Source: a candidate division FCPU426 bacterium (lineage in GTDB: Bacteria; Oederibacteriota; JAJYGY01; DAIDJD01). Taken from it: a DNA stretch of 36,088 nt. The notes beneath the pieces are model-generated. The model was not told the DNA's origin. It ran no database searches and saw only the letters and a list, made by a program, of their open reading frames with translations. The translations under genes were made by a program, and so were the position numbers. Each line of letters starts with the position of its first letter. The stretch's first letter is position 1. The stretch spans positions 1 through 36,088 of the forward strand of contig DAIDJD010000144.1 of assembly GCA_027451505.1 (NCBI GenBank), given 5' to 3'. This document shows positions 30,485 through 36,088 of the stretch, piece after piece.

Positions 30485-32037
30485 CGCGGGTCGTCGGACA
30501 GGATGGGGCGTTCCGGGCCGGACCGAAGCGCCTCGGATGCCCAGCGTGCGGGCCAAAGCTGGAGGGCGATGCGCGTATAAGCCTCGTCCAGATAGAAGCC
30601 CGCGTAGCACCAGCGGCGCCAAGCCGTCAGCGCCTGCGGATGCCGCTGCAAAAGGGCCACGAAAACGTAAAGGCCCACCAGGACCAAAAGGGCCGCCAAG
30701 CCCAACTCCGGATGGGGCGTATCCGAAACGCCCAGGGGCAATCCGTGGGCCCACAGGGCCGCGCACGTCAGCAAGCCCACCATGAAAAGGCCGCCCAACA
30801 CCTGGAGGCCCCGTGAACGAAGCTCGGCGCGTCCGGCGCGGATCCACAGAAGGGGCGCCCAGGCAAGACCCAAAACGGCGCTCCACCACCACGGCCACGC
30901 CGCCAGGCCCGATTCGGACTTCAACAGCAGCACCAGCGCGAGGCTCACCGCCGGGGCGAGCACCAGGCTGCCCGTCGGCACCGCCTCCGCCGGGTGCATG
31001 GCCTGAAGCCGCGCCCCTCGGACCACCTGCGCCGCCGACAGGAAGCTGTGCGCCTTGTAGAGCGAATGTCCGATCAGATGCAGGGCCGCGAGCGTATAAA
31101 GGCCCAGCCCGCACTCGAGAACCATATAGCCCATCTGGGCCGCCGTGGACCACGCCAGCCGGACCTTGATGCTCACGCGGGTCAGCATGACCATCCCCGC
31201 CAAAACCGCGGTCCCCAAGCCGAAGCCGACAAGCAGAACACGCGCCGGCATCGCCCGATCCAACAGCGGTGAAAAGCGTATCAGCATGAAGCCGCCGAGG
31301 TTCACGACACCGGCGTGCAGCAAAGCGGAAACAGGGGTGGGAGCTTCCATCACTTGGATCAGCCAGCCATGCACGGGGAGCAGGGCCGTCCGCAGGATGA
31401 CCGCGGAGACGAACGCCAGGGCGCTCAACTGCAGGAGGATCGGCAGCCCTCCGCCCCCAAGGCGGCTCCAAAGGCACGACAACGAGCCGCTTCCGACCGT
31501 CCTCCAAGCCAACGCCGCCGCTGCCACCAGCAGGACGTCGGCCGCGCGGTCGGCCATGCGCTTCTTGTGGGCCGCCAGCCGGGCGAAGGGCCGTTCCGGA
31601 TAGAAGCACAAAAGGCGCTCCAGCTCCCATCCCACCCAGGCCCACGCCAGGATCAGGACCACCCAGTGGTCGGCCACCAACAGCAGCTGCACCGCCGCGA
31701 GCACGCCCGCCAGCGCCGCCACATAGCGCGGTTGCCCCGCCTCCCCGTCCAGATAACGCTTGGAAAAGGCTCCGATGACGGTTCCCAGCAGTTGGACCAG
31801 CAGGGCCATCACCAAACCCAGCGGAGTGACACGTAGGACGCCCGCGATCGCCGGATCCCGGTGGGGCGCGCAGGCCGAGGCCAGGAGCGCCAAAAACGAG
31901 AGGATGGAGAGCCGGCGGAAGGCCCGCCAACAGCCCGGCGCGGGAAGGCCGGAAAGGCGGGGCAGGACAGCCGCCACCATCATCAACGCGACCGGCGCGA
32001 CGGCGCCGAGGATCGAAAGGACCCGCACCCAATCCAT
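30481..32037 (-). CDS. dabB: DabB-type proton-conducting membrane subunit (NuoL/MrpA-like)
   Basis: HDWVVL/WELERLL...LPVHGWLIQVMEAPTPVSALLHAGVVNLGGFMLIRFSPL; ATGA overlap with dabA. ATG at 32035-32037 (the ORF track uses an in-frame TTG one codon upstream). Confidence 0.92.
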   Translation of the reverse strand: MDWVRVLSILGAVAPVALMMVAAVLPRLSGLPAPGCWRAFRRLSILSFLALLASACAPHRDPAIAGVLRVTPLGLVMALLVQLLGTVIGAFSKRYLDGEAGQPRYVAALAGVLAAVQLLLVADHWVVLILAWAWVGWELERLLCFYPERPFARLAAHKKRMADRAADVLLVAAAALAWRTVGSGSLSCLWSRLGGGGLPILLQLSALAFVSAVILRTALLPVHGWLIQVMEAPTPVSALLHAGVVNLGGFMLIRFSPLLDRAMPARVLLVGFGLGTAVLAGMVMLTRVSIKVRLAWSTAAQMGYMVLECGLGLYTLAALHLIGHSLYKAHSFLSAAQVVRGARLQAMHPAEAVPTGSLVLAPAVSLALVLLLKSESGLAAWPWWWSAVLGLAWAPLLWIRAGRAELRSRGLQVLGGLFMVGLLTCAALWAHGLPLGVSDTPHPELGLAALLVLVGLYVFVALLQRHPQALTAWRRWCYAGFYLDEAYTRIALQLWPARWASEALRSGPERPILSDDPR

Positions 32038-32051
32038 CAATAAATCCCCCG

Positions 32052-32079
32052 AAAAAAGGCCGCGGCCTTCAGGGCCGCC
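32052..32079 (-). terminator. Hairpin with U6 tract between purE and dabB (terminator or attenuator)
   Basis: Minus strand GCGGCC-CTGAA-GGCCGC-GGCCTTTTTTC; overlapping alternative stem AAGGC-CGCG-GCCTT directly before the T-tract. Confidence 0.65.
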
Positions 32080-32097
32080 CCGGGGCGCTCGGCGCCG

Positions 32098-32619
32098 TCA
32101 ACTTTCGACCCGGCGCCATCCCTCGGGACCGGCCGCGTCCCAGGCGTCGTTCTTGGACAGCACCTGTCCTTCCTGCGCCCGCATCAGATCGGCCAGACGC
32201 CGTTCCAGGTCCCCGTCACCGGAAGCCAGCAGCCGGGCCGCGAACAATCCGGCGTTGCGGGCTCCGTCGATGGCCATGGTCGCCACCGGAACGCCGGAGG
32301 GCATCTGGGCTATGGACAGCAACGAATCCAGGCCCTGCAGCTTGGCGCTTTTGACCGGGACCCCGATGACCGGCAGGACGGTCAAGCTGGCGGTCATGCC
32401 CGGCAAATGGGCGGCCCCCCCGGCGCCCGCGATGATCGCCCGAAGCCCCCGTGAGCGCGCGCTCCGGGCGTAGTCGTAAAGCCTCATGGGGCTGCGATGG
32501 GCGGAGACGATGGCGGTTTCATAGGGGATGAGCAGTTCGTCCAAGGCGTCGGCGGCGCCCTTCATGACGGGCCAATCGCTGTCGGATCCCATGATGATCC
32601 CGATCAACGCGTGCTTCAC
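32098..32619 (-). CDS. purE: N5-carboxyaminoimidazole ribonucleotide mutase (class I PurE)
   Basis: VKHALIGIIMGSDSDWPVMKGAADAL...IVSAHRSPMRLYDYA...IIAGAGGAAHLPGMTASLTVLPVIGVPV. Confidence 0.97.
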   Translation of the reverse strand: MKHALIGIIMGSDSDWPVMKGAADALDELLIPYETAIVSAHRSPMRLYDYARSARSRGLRAIIAGAGGAAHLPGMTASLTVLPVIGVPVKSAKLQGLDSLLSIAQMPSGVPVATMAIDGARNAGLFAARLLASGDGDLERRLADLMRAQEGQVLSKNDAWDAAGPEGWRRVES

Positions 32620-33827
32620 TTCGCCTCCACAAAGCGGATGAGGCGCCGGGCCCTTCGGACGAGGCCCAACGCGGCGGGTACGCTGCCGGCCAAGGCCGTC
32701 ACGTGCCCGAGTTTTCGCCCCGGGGTCGTGACCGCTTTCCCGTACAGGTGCACGTGCAGCCCCGGCAGCGCCAGGGCGGCCTTCAGGCCATCCACCTTGT
32801 ACGGGCCCGTGACGCCCTCGGGGCCCAGCAGATTGGCCGTGGCCGCCGGGCTCAGGGTGCCGGTCCCTCCCAAGGGCCAGCCCAGCACGGCCCGCAGGTG
32901 GTTCTCGAACTGGCTGGTGGCGCAGGCCTCCAGGCTGTGGTGGCCGCTGTTGTGGACCCTTGGGGAAACCTCGTTGAGGCTCAACCGGCCGCGCCGATCC
33001 ATGAAGAGCTCGACGCCCACGGCGCCGACGACCCCCAGCGCGGCCGCCGCGGACCTCGCCAGCGTTCGGGCCCGTCTGGCCAGCCCCGGGGCGATGCGGG
33101 CGGGGGCGGCGAGGCTTTCCATGACATGGCGCTTCGGGTCCATGTTCAGTTCCACGGGGGCGTAGTCGACCATTTCCCCCCGCCGGCCGCGCACGACCAC
33201 CACCGCAAGCTCCAACGCCAGGTCGACCCTGGTTTCAAGCATGCAGGGGGCCCGGAATCCGTCCAGACGCGGGTCGGACGGGCCGGCGGGGATGAGCACG
33301 CCTTTGCCGTCGTACCCGGCGCGCCGGGCCTTGACCACGCACGGTCCGCCGAAGGCGGCCACGGCCTCGGTCAAGGGGCCCCGCACCTCCTCAAATTCGG
33401 GCTGGGGCAGGCCGGCCCGGGCCAGGGCCCGCCGTTGCAGCAGCTTGTCCTGGATGCGGGCGAGGGTCCGGGAACCGGGCAGCACTTTCAGCCCCGATTT
33501 TTCCAGCGTCGCCAGGGCCGACGCGGGCGGGGCCTCGATCTCCAGGCTCAAGGCTTCGCAGCCCCGCGCCAGGTCGGCCATGGCGTCCACGTCATCCCAA
33601 CCCGCCCGGATGAACCGGGCCGCCCAAGGGGCGGCCGGGCAAAGGGGATCGGGATCCAGGACGTGAAGCCCGACGCCCAGGCCCATTCCGGCCTGGGCCA
33701 GCAGGAGCCCCAACTGGCCCCCGCCCAGCAGGGCCAGGTTGGCGGTGGCGGGCCGGGTCCGCCCGCGGCCGCCCGGGGCGCTCGGGTGCCGGTCCGGAAG
33801 CGCGGGAGGCATGGGTCGGTCGGCCAC
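32616..33827 (-). CDS. purK: 5-(carboxyamino)imidazole ribonucleotide synthase (ATP- and bicarbonate-dependent)
   Basis: NLALLGGGQLGLLLAQAGMGLG...ARRAGYDGKGV...NEVSPRVHNSGHHSLEACATSQFENHLRAVLGWPLG. GTG start at 33825-33827, or an internal ATG at 33810-33812. Confidence 0.95.
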   Translation of the reverse strand: MADRPMPPALPDRHPSAPGGRGRTRPATANLALLGGGQLGLLLAQAGMGLGVGLHVLDPDPLCPAAPWAARFIRAGWDDVDAMADLARGCEALSLEIEAPPASALATLEKSGLKVLPGSRTLARIQDKLLQRRALARAGLPQPEFEEVRGPLTEAVAAFGGPCVVKARRAGYDGKGVLIPAGPSDPRLDGFRAPCMLETRVDLALELAVVVVRGRRGEMVDYAPVELNMDPKRHVMESLAAPARIAPGLARRARTLARSAAAALGVVGAVGVELFMDRRGRLSLNEVSPRVHNSGHHSLEACATSQFENHLRAVLGWPLGGTGTLSPAATANLLGPEGVTGPYKVDGLKAALALPGLHVHLYGKAVTTPGRKLGHVTALAGSVPAALGLVRRARRLIRFVEAK

Positions 33828-33979
33828 GGTGGATGGTCTCCTTTTTTCCCGGCGTCGAAGCCGATGAGGGTCCCCTGGGGATGGGCATGGGCGGCGCGGC
33901 TCCCCAACGCCGCCCCCAGGGCGGGGACGAGGTGACTATTTACACCGAAAGGATGGCTTTTTAAAAATAGATAATTAGA

Positions 33980-33990
33980 ATGATATTCAT
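33980..33990. promoter_or_regulatory. Inverted repeat ATGA-TAT-TCAT in the purK/LysR divergent intergenic region
   Basis: Perfect 4-bp dyad with 3-nt spacer in an AT-rich patch (33940-34005) between divergent genes; candidate LysR operator. Confidence 0.35.
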
Positions 33991-34013
33991 CGCTTTTTAC
34001 GAAGGAACCAAAC

Positions 34014-34907
34014 GTGCAAAGACTGAACTACAACCAGCTCCACTATTTCTGGACCATCGCCAAGGCCGGGGGGATCAGCGAAGCGGCGCGCCAAATGGGG
34101 AGCTCGCAGTCCAATTTGAGCGCCCAGCTCAAGGAACTGGAAGGGGCCCTCGGCCAGCGCCTCTTCGACCGCGAACGGCGGCGGCTGCGCCTCAGCGAGG
34201 CCGGCCGGGTGGCGCTGGATTACGCCGAGACCATTTTCGGCCAGGGCCAGGAAATGCTGGAGGTGCTCAAGGGAAGGCCGGGGTCGCGGCGCCGCGCGCT
34301 CCTGCGCGTGGGGGCCCTGAGCTCCCTGTCCAAGAACCTGCAGTTGGAGTTCTGCCGGCCCGCGCTCAAGGACCCGGGCGTCCAGGTGCTGGCTTTGGAG
34401 GGCAGCTTCAACAGCCTGCTGCGCCGGCTCCAGGAGCACAAATTGGACGTCGTGCTGAGCACCATGCCGGTGCGCACGGACGAGGCCCCCGGGCTCTACA
34501 ACCACGAGTTGGCCAGCATGCCGGTGCTTCTGGTGGGCAAGCCGCCTTTGCGCCTACCCCGCGGGCCGTTCCCGAAGATCTTGGCGGAGGTCCCCTTGAT
34601 CCTGCCGAGCCGTCAAAGCCGGGTGCGCGCGGGCTTCGACGCCTGGCTGGAGGCCGCCCGGGTGCGGCCCATGATCAAGGCCGAAGCCGACGACATGGCC
34701 TTGCTGCGGCTTTTCGCCCTGAGCGGTCAGGGCCTGGCGTTGGTGCCCCGGATCGTGGTGGCGCCCGAGCTCAAAGAGCGCCGCCTGGTGCGCGCCGGGG
34801 GGGTGCCCGGCCTGAAGGAGGTCTTCTACGCCATCACCGCCACGCGGCGCTTCCCCGACGCGCTGGTGGAAAGGCTGGTCCGGCGACTTCGCCGCGACGC
34901 CGCCTGA
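34014..34907 (+). CDS. LysR-family transcriptional regulator, NhaR-like
   Basis: MQRLNYNQLHYFWTIAKAGGISEAARQMGSSQSNLSAQLKELEGALGQRLFDRERRRLRLSEAGRVALDYAETIF resembles the NhaR N-terminus (NYNHLYYFW...); GTG start with an AAGGA Shine-Dalgarno. Confidence 0.9.
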   Translation: MQRLNYNQLHYFWTIAKAGGISEAARQMGSSQSNLSAQLKELEGALGQRLFDRERRRLRLSEAGRVALDYAETIFGQGQEMLEVLKGRPGSRRRALLRVGALSSLSKNLQLEFCRPALKDPGVQVLALEGSFNSLLRRLQEHKLDVVLSTMPVRTDEAPGLYNHELASMPVLLVGKPPLRLPRGPFPKILAEVPLILPSRQSRVRAGFDAWLEAARVRPMIKAEADDMALLRLFALSGQGLALVPRIVVAPELKERRLVRAGGVPGLKEVFYAITATRRFPDALVERLVRRLRRDAA

Positions 34908-35085
34908 ACCCGCGAATCCAGGCGCGCGGTGGACCCGGTGTTGGACGCCCCGGGCCCCCGGCCACACCGGCATGCGGTGCCTTTGGGGTGAACCCGCAGG
35001 CGGCCGAAGGGCCGGCCGGGCGGACTCCCGCTTCCCCAGGGCGGCGCCACCGCGCCGACGTGGATCCGTCCACGGCGCTGGCCGC

Positions 35086-35709
35086 TCATCGGCACCAGCC
35101 GCCCCAACCCAAGCCAAACCCGAACCCCCCCACGCCGATGCCGATGCCCCACCACCAGGGACGGGGCGCGACATAGATGATGTAGGGCCCCCAGGGCTCG
35201 GGCACGACCCGGATGCGCCGGCGGTCCACGCCGTAGTGGGCCTCCAGGCGCGCCCAGGACCAGCCCCTCAGCCTCAGCCGGACCACGGCCCTAGGCGTGA
35301 CCCGGGCCCGGGCCGCGATCAGGAAGAGCAGGGGCAGGTCCCCGTCCGCCACGCCCTCCGAGCGGACCCACAGCACGTCCGCCACGGGAACGCGGTAGCG
35401 CTGGGCGATGCCGCGGATGTACCCGGCGTCGGAGGCGGGGGGCGGGCCGGCGGCGGGGCCGACTGCGGCCGCCCCGATGGCGGGGGGCCCCCCGCGCTCC
35501 ACCGCGACCACCAGGGACCGGTCGAAGGTGCGCCGCACCCCACCCACCACCATGGTCAAATGGGTCCGGTCCTCCTGGACCAGCTCGCCGACGATCACGC
35601 GACCGTCCGTGAGCGTCACCTCGGCCGGGACCGGCGCGGGGCCGGCCTGGGCCACCGCCGCGCACAGGCCCCAGGCCAGGGCCGCCGCCGCCATCCTACG
35701 CATGTCCAT
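35086..35709 (-). CDS. Small exported protein with Gly/Trp-rich C-terminus (hypothetical)
   Basis: MDMRRMAAAALAWGLCAAVAQA signal peptide; C-terminal WWWGIGIGVGGFGFGLGWGGWCR; GGAGG Shine-Dalgarno. Confidence 0.65.
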   Translation of the reverse strand: MDMRRMAAAALAWGLCAAVAQAGPAPVPAEVTLTDGRVIVGELVQEDRTHLTMVVGGVRRTFDRSLVVAVERGGPPAIGAAAVGPAAGPPPASDAGYIRGIAQRYRVPVADVLWVRSEGVADGDLPLLFLIAARARVTPRAVVRLRLRGWSWARLEAHYGVDRRRIRVVPEPWGPYIIYVAPRPWWWGIGIGVGGFGFGLGWGGWCR

Positions 35710-35806
35710 ACCGCCCTCCAAGCCGCCGGCGCCGCCGAAGGACGGGCGCCGCGGGGTCCCTCCGGTCCCAAGGCCGGATCCCGGTTCCCCGCCGCCTCGA
35801 CGCGCG

Positions 35807-36088
35807 TTATTTCAACGCGCGCTCCTCCTCGGCCGCCGCCTTGCGCGTCTCCAACTCCTGCCACTTGTCGAAAGCCGCCTCGAGCTCCTCCTTGAGGCGG
35901 CCCAGCCGTTCGCTCAAGGCCCGCATGCGGTCGGGGCGCTGCGCCAGGCCCGGGTCCATGAACTGGTCCTCGATGCCCTTCTTCTCCGCCTCGAGGGCCG
36001 CGATGGCGCGCTCCAGCTCCTCCTGCCGCCGGGCCAGCTCCCGCGCCCGCTTTTGGGCGTCCTTGGCCTGCTCCCGCGAGGCCGCGGC
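35807..36088 (-). CDS. ABC-F family ATPase, C-terminal coiled coil (runs off right edge)
   Basis: Open minus frame ...RARELARRQEELERAIAALEAEKKGIEDQFMDPGLAQRPDRMRALSERLGRLKEELEAAFDKWQELETRKAAAEEERALK*: ABC-F C-terminal-domain-like. Confidence 0.65.
   Translation of the reverse strand, partial: AAASREQAKDAQKRARELARRQEELERAIAALEAEKKGIEDQFMDPGLAQRPDRMRALSERLGRLKEELEAAFDKWQELETRKAAAEEERALK

Noticed and set aside
27959-32032. Single 1357-aa protein as listed in the ORF track
   Set aside because: The first ~500 codons are an out-of-frame read through dabB; real dabA starts at about 30484, with an ATGA overlap.

Overview
High-GC bacterial chromosomal window with about 28 supported protein-coding genes. 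No rRNA, tRNA, CRISPR array, phage or transposon was recognised. Positions 1-19347 (minus strand) form a very long, tightly packed purine run: purB-purS-purQ-purL-purF-purM-[two O-antigen-ligase/TPR proteins + ABC-2 ATPase/permease]-purN-purH-purD-hypothetical-rpiB-glyA-[third O-antigen-ligase-like protein, cut by the window edge]. The middle holds a HEAT-repeat protein, an AT-rich A-tract region, thiol peroxidase, a GIY-YIG-like small protein, a Gph-type HAD phosphatase, a beta-barrel-like exported protein, the pair rny-ymdB, and a MarR/ClC pair. A second locus (27959-34907) has a NhaR-like LysR regulator divergent from purK-purE-dabB-dabA. It links a DAB inorganic-carbon uptake system to the bicarbonate-consuming purine step. 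The right edge has a small exported protein and the C-terminus of an ABC-F ATPase. Only purC is missing from the IMP pathway here. The most interesting signals are: (1) purKE linked to dabBA with an attenuator-like hairpin between them; (2) envelope-polysaccharide and ABC genes embedded by 4-nt overlaps inside a purine operon; (3) a 12-bp x 8 in-frame minisatellite inside purD; (4) promoter-proximal strong hairpins in front of purB and purM; (5) a long structured leader before rny. All calls come from reading the sequence and the supplied translations; no database search was run.
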